Source: Uranotaenia lowii (lineage: Eukaryota > Arthropoda > Insecta > Diptera > Culicidae). Taken from it: 64,000 nucleotides of DNA. Shown one piece after another: positions 45,401 to 55,747 of this stretch. The notes beneath the pieces were generated by a model. That model was not told the DNA's origin. It did not search any database and worked only from the letters and a program-made list of their open reading frames with translations. Within the stretch, counting starts at the first letter, position 1; every line of letters begins with the position of its first letter. The stretch spans positions 283,481,456 to 283,545,455 of the forward strand of contig NC_073693.1 in assembly GCF_029784155.1 (NCBI RefSeq), in the 5' to 3' direction. A program made the position numbers and the translations under genes.

Positions 45401-46864
45401 GATCGACCTGAAAAATTTCAAGTTGCGTTGAAATTTTTCGTGCAAGTACAAGATCGCCCAATTTCATTTTCGCCTAACCCCTTTGTTTGCCTCCAAACCG
45501 GACCCAACACATTTTTTTTTGTTGTTTTGTAATTTTTTTTTTTTTTTTATCTCAGTTGAACCATTTTTTCAATCCAAATTCAGCATTTCCGTCGATCCCC
45601 CCAATGTGCTTCCATAGGCTTCCATTTTATCAGGATAACCCCCTTCGCGTCATAACTTTAATTAGGAAAATATTTCTTCACTTCCCTGAACATAACTAAT
45701 TACTATTCACTCCTCTATTTAATACAGAGAAACACCTAACTTTTATAACCTTTTCACTCGACTCATTCATACAAATTCTCATTCAGTGGACGCGTCCTCC
45801 ATTTCATTCACACTTATTCATTCACCCGTAACATACATTCTAATTCATAACCTAACTAACTAATGTAAATGACGAAAACGAATACTGTCATTTAGACATA
45901 AACCACAAGTTAAAGGCGCCGTTGCCTTGCGAAGAAGGTGACCGAAACGTAATCTGCAACAAGGGCTGTTGCGGGGTCATAGGGCATCAACATTGTAAAC
46001 AACTCCGCTCAAATTTCGAGGTTGGCTCAGAATCGAACCACCAGGTACTGACCATCAGCGTCAATCTGACTCCGGTCTCCAGCGCGGTCGCCCTTGGTTA
46101 CAAACACGCCCGGTCGATCAACTGGCACACTGTGGACCTACCAATCAATCAGTGTCTAAACTTAACATTTGGAAAAACTATATTTCAATGAAAAATTTAT
46201 TAACTTATATAACTACAACTCCTAACACGCCTCTGTCCGTTGTGATTTCTTGCAACGAAAGAGCGAACTTCTAAACGCACCTTTCTGCGATTAGTTGAAG
46301 ATGTGAGTGGTCTTTTGGCCACGTCTAAATGAAACGAACTGACAAGAATTTTGGACTGTCACTTTTGTAGATGGTAAACAAATATTTATTTCAGAATCGC
46401 TCGAGTTGAAGACGAATGTTTTTGAGTAATATCAATTTTTATCAATTTTAGCTTATTTTTCTATATAAAATTGCGAATTTCTTATGTTTTTTCCGAAACA
46501 GTCTCAAGCCGCAGAGGAAGTGCCCCGAAGGATGAACGGAAGCTTCAAGTATGCTTGGGTGGCCTCGGTAAGGAATCATTTCAATCAGATTGTTTTCTGG
46601 ATTTATAGTTCTTGTTTTTGTTTATTTTCAGGGGCTGATGAGGCTAAAACCAATTTTCCCAACAGGTGTATGGGATCGGATCCGAATGAAGAGGTCAGTC
46701 GGAGGGGTTGTAGGCACCCGGAACAGGAAGCATATAGGAAGTCCTGCATTGATAATTAGCTGCTGTACCGAAGTGTTAAAGTGGATTTTTTTTTTTTGCA
46801 TTTTTTCTTGAACCGATACGCTCGATGGAAAGTGCTAGTGTAGAATTAAGAATAAGTGAATATA
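45401..46864. other. Long noncoding 3' region of the Gypsy element
   Basis: There is no minus-strand frame, so no env. It contains a perfect hairpin next to the polypurine tract (GAAAAATTTCAA 45410-45421 and TTGAAATTTTTC 45428-45439). It also has a GC-richer block with an 89-codon plus frame starting with a Cys-rich stretch (MPCEEGDRNVICNKGCCGV, 45922-46191). At 46480-46810 is a plus-strand exon-intron-exon-like segment. Whether the antisense frames are captured host sequence or chance cannot be settled here. Confidence 0.6.
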
Positions 46865-49800
46865 TTACCCTGGCTTGAGGTGGGCGGCAGGCCACACTCC
46901 CAGGGATTTGCCATCGGTGCCCTCCAACTCGTACGAGGAGGTACCGATTCGTCGTTTTATTTTCGCTTTCAGGTAGACCGGGCCATATTTCGCGTTGTAC
47001 CGCTCGGCAGCATTTGATTGCTTGGTGTTGCGTCGGTACACCCACTGTCCTACCTCGAACGGTTTGGCGTACTGTCGGTGCCTAAGGTTATACCGATGTC
47101 TTCCTGCTTCATGGGATTTTTCCAGATTGGCCCTGACAAGATCATATATCCTTTTAAAGAGTATCTTTTGGTTTTGTAGTCGTTCTTCGGTTTCTGTCTC
47201 GCTTTGGGATTCGAACCAACGATGATCGGATCCTTTTGCGAAGGCCTCGTGGCCGTGAATGACAAAAAACGGTGTCAATTCCGTCGCGGAGTGTTGCGTC
47301 GTGTTTAAAACCGTTTCGATTTCCGATATTTTGCTGTCCCAGAGCCTTTGATCTTCTCGAACGTAGGTTCGGATGGCGGCGTTGATCGTTCGATTTACCC
47401 TCTCAACAGGATTGGCCTGTGAGTGGTATTTCGAATTCAACCAATGCCGCACTCCGAACAGTTCGAGAAAATTTTTGAACTCCCGGGACAGGAAAACGGA
47501 AGCATTATCCGATATGAGTGTTTCAGGTGTGGAGAAGCGGAAGAACCACTGGTCGCGAAGGTAAGTACACAATGATATACTATCGATTTTTCTTACGGGT
47601 ATCAGCATGCACCATTTGCTGAAAAGGTCGGTGACGACAAGGAGATGTTGGTTGCCCTTTTTACTGCGGGGTAAAGGACCTATGTAGTCTACTGCTATCA
47701 TTTGCCATGGGTGAGTAGTGATTCTCTGTTCTCCCATAGCCGGAACCACGGGAACAGTAGCTGGTTTGCACTCCTTACAACTTGTACATGCTTGAACATA
47801 TTCTCTGACCTCTTTAGCCATTTTTGGCCAATAGTACTTGAGTTTCAGTTTTGCCAAAGTTTTATCGGTGCCTATATGCATGGACCCGTCGTGGCATTCC
47901 TTGATTAACGGTTCTCGGTTTTCAGGAGGAACAACGAGCTTCCACTCGAATCGGTGATCATACGGCTGATTCGGAATGGAGACGAATTTGTAGATATTCC
48001 CGTTCTTCACCTGAAAGTCGACGTAATCGTCTGGCTGATCCATAATCTTCGATCTAAGATTCTCATACCACGCAGAAGCTGGTTCGGCCGAGACCACAGC
48101 AACGCAACGTGACAAGGCATCCGCTACCACGTTGTCTTTTCCTTTTCGGTGCCGAATTGTCATGTGGTATTGCTGTAGTGCAAGGCTCCACCGGCTGCAG
48201 CGGGAGGAGGTCTTCCACTTAGTTCGGAGAATATGGGTCAGAGCAGACGAGTCCGTAACTAAGGTGAAGTGGGAACCCTCTACGTACCCACGGAAAGCCT
48301 CGATAGCCAGGAGAGCTGCCAGTGTTTCCTTCTCACAAGCATGGTAGTTCCTTTGCGGAGTACTTAGCTTATGTGAGAAGTAAGCAATGACTCTTTCCTG
48401 GTTATCTTGGATTTGCGTGAGTACTCCTGCAACTGCCACATCACTAGCGTCCGTTTGTATTGTGAACTCCTTAGAAAAGTCTGGACTTACTAAAATGGGT
48501 GAACTGATAAGCTTTTCTTTAATTACGCAGAAAGCTTCTTCTGCCTGATCAGTCCACGTGATGGTTTTGGCTTTCGTTTTTAGCAGGTCACTAAGAGGCG
48601 CTGTCGCCCCGCTAAAGTCCTCTATGAAACGGCGATAATAATTAGCCATTCCTAGGAATCTTCGTAGCTTTGTAACGGTTGTTGGTCGCTCATATTCTAC
48701 TATGGGACGTATCTTGTCTGGATTTGCGCGTAAGCCTTCGGTTGATAAGAGATATCCTAGGAAGGCTAATTCGTTCACCCCAAAATGCGATTTGTCTAGG
48801 TTGATGGAGAGATTGGCGGCCTTAAGTCTTGTCGCTATGTCGATAAGGAGTTGCAAGTGATGCTGAAAAGACTCACTTACAACCACTATATCGTCTAGAT
48901 AGACGAAGACATATGGTTCCAACTCTCCATTCCCTAGGACTAAATCCATCGTCCTAGCCAATCGACTTGGACTGTTAGCTAGTCCGTATGGGCATCTAGT
49001 AAATCTATACATCCCTTTTCCAGGTATGCTGAATGCGGTATAGTTTCTAGATCGTTCTTCTAGCGGGATTTGAAGGAAGGCTTCCGACAAATCGATGGTG
49101 CTCAAATAACGAGCTCTTGGTAAGTGTCCTAGAATGCGCCCCGGATGAGGAAGAGGATAAGCGTCTCGAACCGTGCGCTCGTTAAGCTTACGCGCATCGA
49201 GACAGAGTCTCACTTTACCGGAAGGCTTGATAACGGGCACGACTGGTAGCGACCAGTCCGATTGACAGCGCTCAATAATGCCCACCTTCAACATGCGGTC
49301 AAGCTCTTCTACTACCTTCTCGCGTATTTTCGGGGACATAGCGTAAGGATATTGCCTCACTGGCGGTTTGGTTTTCCACTCATCAGAGATCTCTATCGTA
49401 TGTTCGGTGAGAGGTGTTGTTGGTAAGAATCCGGGCTGGGCAGCCTGGAATAAGAGTTTTACTTTCTCTAACTGCTCAGTTTCCTGAGGCGTAAGTACAC
49501 AATCAGGCATGATTGATTCACAATCACTTTCTTCCTGCAGCAACGTACATTGTTGAATCTGCGGATATATTTTGAATTTAGACCAAAAGGTCATTCCTAA
49601 CAAGCAGTCTACTAGAAGGTCCTTAACAACTAATGTGGGGACAATTTTCGTTCGGTTCTCCAAGCAGTATGGAACAAAAATTTCACCCAAAATTAACAAT
49701 TTTCCGCCATCAGCGGACTTAAGCTCTAATAAATTTGACAACGGTCTAAGTTTGATATTGCGCATACGCTGGAACAATTTATCACTTATCAGTGTTTTAT

Positions 49801-50149
49801 TACTACCTGAATCTAACAAACCTTTAACTCGAAGATTGTGGATAAATACCCAGGCGTAAGGTCGATTATCATTATTGGTTGGAAGAGTAATTTGAAGGAC
49901 TTCGGAAGGCTCTGCTAAATACCAATCCGATTGAACCGGCTCACAGTTGATTGAGCGCGGATCAACGAGGGAATGTTCTACGCGGTTTCTTTCGACTCTC
50001 GGCGTTTTTCGATCGTCGGCCTGCCGTTTTTTTGGCAGTACGGGCAGTGCTGAGCATCGTAGCCTTTGAACCCGCAGACGTAACAAATCAGCCCTTTCAG
50101 TGTGCGACACTGCTGCACCTGGTGATCTGGTTGACGACAATTTAAACAT
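46865..50149 (-). CDS. pol: Gypsy Pol: protease, reverse transcriptase, RNase H, integrase
   Basis: A 1094-codon open frame. Aspartic protease LLDSGSNKTL has its active Asp at about residue 113. Reverse transcriptase includes CLDARKLNERT and the YLDD box near residue 415. RNase H includes TIQTDASDVAVAGVL, HACEKETLAALLAIEAF and the VTDSSALTHIL motif. Integrase has an HHCC zinc domain (CHDGSMHIGTDKT with CTSCKEC) and a core with Asp in AVDYIGPL (about 820), Asp in LISDNASVF and Glu in NPVERVNRT (about 915). The first Met is probably not the real start: Pol overlaps the end of gag by 172 nt in the -1 frame, and a slippery heptamer lies in the overlap, so a Gag-Pol fusion made by frameshifting is expected. 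No stop or deletion is seen. Confidence 0.96.
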   Translation of the reverse strand: MFKLSSTRSPGAAVSHTERADLLRLRVQRLRCSALPVLPKKRQADDRKTPRVERNRVEHSLVDPRSINCEPVQSDWYLAEPSEVLQITLPTNNDNRPYAWVFIHNLRVKGLLDSGSNKTLISDKLFQRMRNIKLRPLSNLLELKSADGGKLLILGEIFVPYCLENRTKIVPTLVVKDLLVDCLLGMTFWSKFKIYPQIQQCTLLQEESDCESIMPDCVLTPQETEQLEKVKLLFQAAQPGFLPTTPLTEHTIEISDEWKTKPPVRQYPYAMSPKIREKVVEELDRMLKVGIIERCQSDWSLPVVPVIKPSGKVRLCLDARKLNERTVRDAYPLPHPGRILGHLPRARYLSTIDLSEAFLQIPLEERSRNYTAFSIPGKGMYRFTRCPYGLANSPSRLARTMDLVLGNGELEPYVFVYLDDIVVVSESFQHHLQLLIDIATRLKAANLSINLDKSHFGVNELAFLGYLLSTEGLRANPDKIRPIVEYERPTTVTKLRRFLGMANYYRRFIEDFSGATAPLSDLLKTKAKTITWTDQAEEAFCVIKEKLISSPILVSPDFSKEFTIQTDASDVAVAGVLTQIQDNQERVIAYFSHKLSTPQRNYHACEKETLAALLAIEAFRGYVEGSHFTLVTDSSALTHILRTKWKTSSRCSRWSLALQQYHMTIRHRKGKDNVVADALSRCVAVVSAEPASAWYENLRSKIMDQPDDYVDFQVKNGNIYKFVSIPNQPYDHRFEWKLVVPPENREPLIKECHDGSMHIGTDKTLAKLKLKYYWPKMAKEVREYVQACTSCKECKPATVPVVPAMGEQRITTHPWQMIAVDYIGPLPRSKKGNQHLLVVTDLFSKWCMLIPVRKIDSISLCTYLRDQWFFRFSTPETLISDNASVFLSREFKNFLELFGVRHWLNSKYHSQANPVERVNRTINAAIRTYVREDQRLWDSKISEIETVLNTTQHSATELTPFFVIHGHEAFAKGSDHRWFESQSETETEERLQNQKILFKRIYDLVRANLEKSHEAGRHRYNLRHRQYAKPFEVGQWVYRRNTKQSNAAERYNAKYGPVYLKAKIKRRIGTSSYELEGTDGKSLGVWPAAHLKPG

Positions 50150-52266
50150 ACATGCGGTGGCGGGGGTTCGAAACCGGAAACTAGAAATTCAAGCGTGCGG
50201 CGAAGCTGAGCTGCTTTGGGTTCTCCCGACGATGAGGGTTTTGGCTCGGAAGCTTTTCTAGTCTCGCCGAGGTTCGCTAAAGATCGTTGGTTTTCATAAG
50301 ATGGGTTTCTATTCTTATTTTTCCAATTTTCAGAATAATTATTATTTGAAAATGTTTGGCGCGAGTTAGCTGCTCTTGGGGGTGGGTTATTATTTTGAGT
50401 GACTACGTTTACGGTTCGTTCTTGACCAAACATTTGATTGAAAAGGGAAACATTTGTGGAATCGATAGCGTGACCCGCCGCGAGAAGCTGAGATAGGTCT
50501 ATCACCGGTTGCCAGAGTAAGGACTTCTTATAATCGTTGCGTAAGTTCCGTTTTAGTATGTCCAATTTTTCTCGGTCGTCCATCGGGGACATCATACTAC
50601 GGAACATTTTGTCCATAGCGAAATAATATTCCTGGAAAGTTTCACTACGCTGTTGACGTCGCTGATAGATTTGACAACGCAAAAGAACATCTAACTCCGG
50701 ATGAGCGAAATTGCGCTTCAATTCCCAAACCAAATGTGGCCAATTTATTAATCGTCCAGGATAAGGATGCCGCATGGACATGTACCAACTTTTGGCTGGT
50801 CCTTCGAATAAATGGAATGCCGAATCGAATAGCTCCTGTTCAGATATTCGTTCCGAAAGAGCTAACTGATCTACCAGGGCTAGAAATTCATTAAGTTTTG
50901 CTCCTCGGTCAGTACCGGAATATTTCTCTATTTTCCACATTGAAACCGGAAGGGTTCTGTGGGAAGAAGCTACGTTTCTATCTAACGGATATCCCATTGG
51001 AGATGCGTAATTGAACGGGTAAGGATTCGAAAAAGTGGCCAGTGGCGGAGCCAACGGAAACGAGGGTTGAGGCGTAGCCATCGGGTTGTGTGAAGCGTAC
51101 GGCATCGAGGCGTATGCGCCTGGTAATGGTTGGCTATATAAAGTTGAAGGCAATTGTGCGGAAACATAAGGTTTACTGGTATACGGTAACTGTGGCCAAC
51201 AACTAGAGACACTAGAAACTGTTGCTGGGATATGAGAATTAAGGGTTGTGGGCGCCATTTGAGGTATTTGTTGTCGCGAATAACCGTTAGTCAATGATTG
51301 TATCCACGGTTCATTATTAGCAAAAGATGTGTAATTGTTAGAACGATCGTAAACTTGGTAATCGGATGAATAAGGGTTCTGGGTTCTTGTTGGATTTACT
51401 GTCGGGCGTGGCAAAATTGAACTGGATGAAAAAACTGAAGATGCTATCATAGGGGTGGTAATCGGTTGAGAATATTGACCAGTAACAGCAGTGCAACCGT
51501 TAGTAAAGTCCGTTGATTTCGGTATTGCTCCCGTATTAGTTTTAGCAATTGACGGTACATTCGCGGATGGAATAACTGTTGTTATCGCGGATTCACTCTG
51601 TTCGTTTGGAATGGATCTAGTTCGTAATTGAATCAATTCTTTTTCTAAGGCGATAAGAGCATCACGGAAAATGTTAACATCAGGCTTATCCAGTTCTTTG
51701 GATAACACTCCCATGCGCTTGAGGCACTCGATGGCTTCCTGTTCCGGAGCTGAATTCTCCTTCTCCCCCTCATTTGCTTTTTCGAACAAGTTATCAACAA
51801 TTTCTTGCATTGGAGTAGGTTCAGGGATGTTTGTTGGAAAGTACGTGTCCAAATGATCACATACTCTAGTCAAAAGATCGATTGCTTCCTCTTTTATCTC
51901 GGTATCGGAAGTATTACCTAAAACTGACAGTCTGTTTGCTAAATGAAGAAAAATGTGCTTGTACTTTGGTTGCACTCTTGAGGATGTCATAACTGATAGT
52001 TCCAAATTGTTCACTCTTTCCCTACACAAGGCTAATTCGTCTTCTACTGTTCCAGGTATCACCATTTCCGGAAGACCCCGATCTTTTTCTTTTCTGAGTA
52101 AGTCACGCAAAATACGTCGGAGTCTGGACAGAGATCGGTCACCGGTGATTTCTATTTCTCTCATACTCAATTCCATATCTAAGTCACTTCCATCAAGTAA
52201 CTCTGGGCGCAATTCTAGATATCTATCTACGAATCTCTGCCGTAACTCTTTAGAATTTGTTTCCAT
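49978..52266 (-). CDS. gag: Gypsy Gag polyprotein
   Basis: A 762-codon open frame starting 374 nt inside the 5' LTR. The N-terminal half is charged and helical-looking (METNSKELRQRFVDRYLEL...), followed by a long Ser/Pro/Tyr/Gln-rich linker at about residues 240-430. A retrotransposon Gag capsid-type domain lies at roughly 440-600 (LFDSAFHLFEGPAKSWYM, WELKRNFAHPELDVLLR, QEYYFAMDKMFRSM). A C-terminal nucleocapsid has CLNCRQPDHQVQQC, a CX2CX4HX4C zinc knuckle, then CYVCGFKGYDAQHC. It should assemble the particle and bind element RNA. The stop at 49978 lies beyond the slippery site. Confidence 0.92.
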   Translation of the reverse strand: METNSKELRQRFVDRYLELRPELLDGSDLDMELSMREIEITGDRSLSRLRRILRDLLRKEKDRGLPEMVIPGTVEDELALCRERVNNLELSVMTSSRVQPKYKHIFLHLANRLSVLGNTSDTEIKEEAIDLLTRVCDHLDTYFPTNIPEPTPMQEIVDNLFEKANEGEKENSAPEQEAIECLKRMGVLSKELDKPDVNIFRDALIALEKELIQLRTRSIPNEQSESAITTVIPSANVPSIAKTNTGAIPKSTDFTNGCTAVTGQYSQPITTPMIASSVFSSSSILPRPTVNPTRTQNPYSSDYQVYDRSNNYTSFANNEPWIQSLTNGYSRQQIPQMAPTTLNSHIPATVSSVSSCWPQLPYTSKPYVSAQLPSTLYSQPLPGAYASMPYASHNPMATPQPSFPLAPPLATFSNPYPFNYASPMGYPLDRNVASSHRTLPVSMWKIEKYSGTDRGAKLNEFLALVDQLALSERISEQELFDSAFHLFEGPAKSWYMSMRHPYPGRLINWPHLVWELKRNFAHPELDVLLRCQIYQRRQQRSETFQEYYFAMDKMFRSMMSPMDDREKLDILKRNLRNDYKKSLLWQPVIDLSQLLAAGHAIDSTNVSLFNQMFGQERTVNVVTQNNNPPPRAANSRQTFSNNNYSENWKNKNRNPSYENQRSLANLGETRKASEPKPSSSGEPKAAQLRRTLEFLVSGFEPPPPHVCLNCRQPDHQVQQCRTLKGLICYVCGFKGYDAQHCPYCQKNGRPTIEKRRESKETA
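50026..50032 (-). promoter_or_regulatory. -1 ribosomal frameshift heptamer A_AAA_AAC
   Basis: On the coding strand the gag codons CAA AAA AAC give A_AAA_AAC in the correct phase for a -1 slip. After slipping, translation enters the pol frame (KKRQADDR at Pol residues 40-47). It lies inside the 172-nt gag/pol overlap. The heptamer is a canonical type known from retroviruses and related elements. Its use here is inferred. Confidence 0.8.
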
Positions 52267-52640
52267 TTTTGGAACACAAATATTAAAAAGTGTAGCAAAA
52301 CAGATAAGTTTGTAGCAAAATAGTTATGAATAAAGAAGTTAAGATATGATAAACCTGAAATGCAGAAATAACAAGGTGGCGCAGAGAAACAATCGGACGA
52401 AAATGCTGATATTTGGATTGATGAAATAGCTAAACCGAAATTTCCCCGCCCCCCTTTCCGCTTAGATTATTTTGTTTTTAAGCGGTGGTCAAACAGAATC
52501 TTGGCAAACTCCGGAGAAAAGCGAGAACTCCATCAGACGATCAAGACAAGCGACAGGAGGTTTTGAGTCTCCCTGAGGTACGTAAAAAAAATATTCTAGT
52601 GAAAACTAGAGTATTTTTTCTTTTCCGAAGGATCGCCAAT
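52267..52640 (-). other. Gypsy 5' leader with primer-binding site and hairpin
   Basis: On the minus strand the LTR ends in CTTTCA, then AT, then TGGCGATCCTTCGG (complement of 52625-52638). A TGG start fits pairing to the CCA end of a tRNA; I cannot name the tRNA. A strong hairpin follows: AAAAAATATTCTAGT (52586-52600) and ACTAGAGTATTTTTT (52605-52619), 14 of 15 paired around a 4-base loop. Confidence 0.7.
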
Positions 52641-53724
52641 TGAAAGCTGATGACTTGATCATCCACTTCCGGCCAGCTCAACTCGAATATACTTACTCTC
52701 AGGGTCGGCGCACGTTCTCAGGGAGGACGGAAACGACCAATCGCTGCCAACAAAGCGGACAAACACAATAGAACAAGATAAATTCTCTAGGGCTCATTAA
52801 CCAAAATCTAATTATAAGAGAAGTGGGAAATACGTTTTTACATTTATTTAAGACTTGCCATTTTCTGCCTTCAGCGGGGAATCTCGTCCGAACCTGGGAT
52901 GGCCATCCCTGCAATCAGGAGCTCGTCGACGTTGCCTTCTATCAGTCGGCCAGAATCGTGGGTATATCTGGCTAAAATTCGGTTGATATCGGTGGCTGGA
53001 TCGGGATTGTAGGTGGTTTGTTTACCGATCACCAGACCGATAAATCGGCACCCCGGCAATAGAGATGTTGGCCGCGGGTCCGATAGAGTTGACGGGTCTT
53101 ACCCGGAATATTACACCGCCCAACAGGGGCGTCGCTCGGAGCTGCTATTGGTGATAATAGCACTGCGGACGGAACACGATGTAACCTGGCAAAGCGTTTG
53201 GAAACAGCGTAACGCTTTCCAGGACGGTTGGGGATTTCACCGGGCACCTACCGAGTTACACCAGTTGACGGAAGTGTAAAACGGCCCTCACTTTTTCCTG
53301 GCCACGGTTGCTCCCTTTGCTTCGGCACACTTGGCCGGACACTCCGCACACCACTCCGAACTAAACTTCACAGCGTTTACGGTGAGGGTTTTTTTTGAGT
53401 ACGTCTTACTTGTTTCCGTGTTCCAAATTAAGTGAACGAGCAGATGGCTTCCGTTCACGCATAAGCCCAGGGTTCCCGCTCTTTCCTTTTGGGCTTATTC
53501 TGGATCCGGTGTCAGATGTGTTATTTGACACCTGTCATTTGACGGTCAACCTCGCTTAAAGCATATTAGGCAAACTGGTTTTATAGCTAATTTAAATTCA
53601 AACATATAATGAGCCAAAACTAACAATAATCAAACTAACAAAAATTAAATTATGAAATACGCGCAAAACAAACATTACACCATTGCATTTGTACCGAATG
53701 CAAACAACGATTGAATCGGTAACA
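52641..53724 (-). repeat. Gypsy 5' LTR (1084 bp)
   Basis: Partner of 44306-45389; one visible base difference. It should contain the element's promoter and the polyadenylation signal. Confidence 0.95.
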
Positions 53725-55747
53725 CAACAAAGACGTGTATTTGTGCATTGCGATACGTCTCCTGCGTAGCCTGTGAGAAATAACATCGTGATATGCGGAC
53801 GACGGACACGAATTCGACCATCTTGATCCATCTCTGCCACTTAACGTTTGCTTGGTCGCTGATTTGTTCGTCCCATTCGGTGCCCTCACGCCAGAGATCC
53901 TGAATCAAAACCTTTCCATGTATAATAAAAGGGGATAATAGGCCTAATGGGTCGAACAGCGTCATTACGCAACGAAGAACTTGTCTTTTTGTAGGTCGTG
54001 TCGAAGTTTGCATAAGCATTTCAACCTCGTCGCTCATCTGGGTGGAGAAGCTTAGTACGTCGTTCGAAGGATCCCACAGCATGCCCAGCACTCGTTCGGT
54101 TTTGTTTCCTTCTACTAGTTTGAGTGATTTTAGTGATTCAGTTGGTTCTTCGCCCAATTTTTTCAATACCGATACACTGTTCGAACGCCAGTTGTGGAGT
54201 TTGAAACCTCCGTTTTCGTTTACTTTTCGGATGTCACACACTACTTTTGCTGCTTCCTTTTCTGTTCCGAAGCTTGCTAGATAGTCGTCAACATACGTGT
54301 CATGGATAATGGCTTTGGATGCCTCGGGATACAGTTCTTGGTGCTGTTCTGCGTTACGGTTCTTGGTAAACTGTGCCGAGGCAGGTGAGCATGTGCTACC
54401 GAAGGTAGCCACGTCCATCACGTAGATGGTTGGAGCTTCAGAAGGGTTTTCCCGCCACAGAAAACGCTGTGATTGTTTGTCCTGATCTCGTATCAGGATT
54501 TGATGAAACATCTCCTTTATATCAGACGTGACTGCCACAGTGTATTGGCGGAAACGAAAAAGTACTCCCGGAAGCGAAACCAGTTGGTCAGGGCCTTTGA
54601 GAAGTTCGCTGTTCAGTGAAATGCCATCAACCTTCGCAGCTGCATCCCATATGATCCGTACCTCTCCCGGCTTTTTCGGGTTCGTGACTGCTCCTACAGG
54701 AAGATACCAAACTCGTTTGGGATCTGATGCCTCCAGCTCCATCTTTGTAGCCTTGTGGGCGTAGCCTTTATTTTCATATTCAGCGATCTGTCGGTGAAGA
54801 TTCTCTTTAAGAGCAGGATCACGATCCATACGGCGTTCCAGACATTTGAGACGGCTTACAGCCATCGGATAACTATTTGGAAACTCTACGTACTGCTTCC
54901 GAAAGAGTAATCCCGTTTCGAACTGCTTCCCTACTCGTTTTGTGGTCACCTCCAGTAGTGTTAAAGCACGCTTTTCATCTTCTGACAGCTCCTTTCCATT
55001 AGTCGGTATCGATCCTGTTAATTCTAAATTAAAAAAGTTCTTCACTGATTCCTGCAAATCTTCATCGCAGGAACATTCGCACATTTGGAAGTTATGTGAT
55101 TCCTCAATGTTATTTTTCCGGGGTCCATAGACACACCATCCAAGCCTAGTCTTTGTTGCTACTAGTCCCGTCCCGTCTCCTTCTTTCACTTTCAATGGTA
55201 GGGCTAGCTTCAAGTTATCGATCCCAATAAGGACCCTTGGTTTGGCTTCCGTGTAGCTTGGTATTGGTGCTCCTTTCAGATGAACGTACTTCTTGGTGGC
55301 TTCATCAAGATTGAATGATTGGCTAGGCAGACCGAGACAATCGACCGTCCGTGCATTATTCAAAGTGTATTGTTTCTTTTGATCGATACCAGAGATTTGT
55401 ATGGAGAAACGCTGTGATTTTTTTTCTAATCGTGACGTGTTGCCGGTCCATTTGAGACATAGAGGCTGATGACTGCCTTTCACGCCTAGCTCCTTTGCAA
55501 GTTCACACTCGATTAGTGTCAGATCCGAGCCTTCGTCCAGAAATGCGAAGGTTTCAATAAAACCGGAACTTCCGTACAATATCACGGGAATTATCCTGAA
55601 CAGAGCTGAACCCGACGGTTCCCGATGGGTGTGATGTTCTGCCACCACTGTGTGAGGAAATTTTCGAGGAGTGTAGAAGACGATGATGCCGGTACTGGCA
55701 GTTATCGATGTCACACGTCCGTCGTATACGGCAGGATCTACGACCAT
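53725..55747 (-). CDS. pol: BEL pol, N-terminal part: protease and reverse transcriptase
   Basis: Open from Met 55747 to the Gypsy insertion at 53725; the frame then runs 17 codons into the Gypsy LTR before a stop. A DUF1758-type retropepsin comes first (FIETFAFLDEGSDLTLIE, Asp at about 71). A KPRVLIGIDNLKL segment follows, then BEL-type reverse transcriptase (GEVRIIWDAAAK, VTSDIKEMFHQI with a catalytic Asp, and the YVDD box at about 485). It ends with the conserved FDPLGLLSPF and IRISRC-like segment just before RNase H. It overlaps the end of gag by 194 nt in the +1 frame, although many BEL elements have one continuous gag-pol ORF. Confidence 0.93.

Larger units (their letters stand above)
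44306..53724 (-). mobile_element. Ty3/Gypsy LTR retrotransposon, young, nested in BEL
   Basis: Two 1084-bp LTRs (44306-45389 and 52641-53724) begin TGTTACCG and end CTTTCA on the minus strand. CAAC is duplicated on both sides (44302-44305 and 53725-53728), the 4-bp duplication usual for Gypsy elements. The LTRs differ at one base that I can see (G/A at about 44322 and 52657). gag and pol are both open, and no env frame is present in the 1.5 kb between pol and the 3' LTR. By structure it could be recently active. Confidence 0.96.

Noticed and set aside
45390..46864. env gene of the Gypsy element
   Set aside because: No minus-strand frame of useful length between pol and the 3' LTR.
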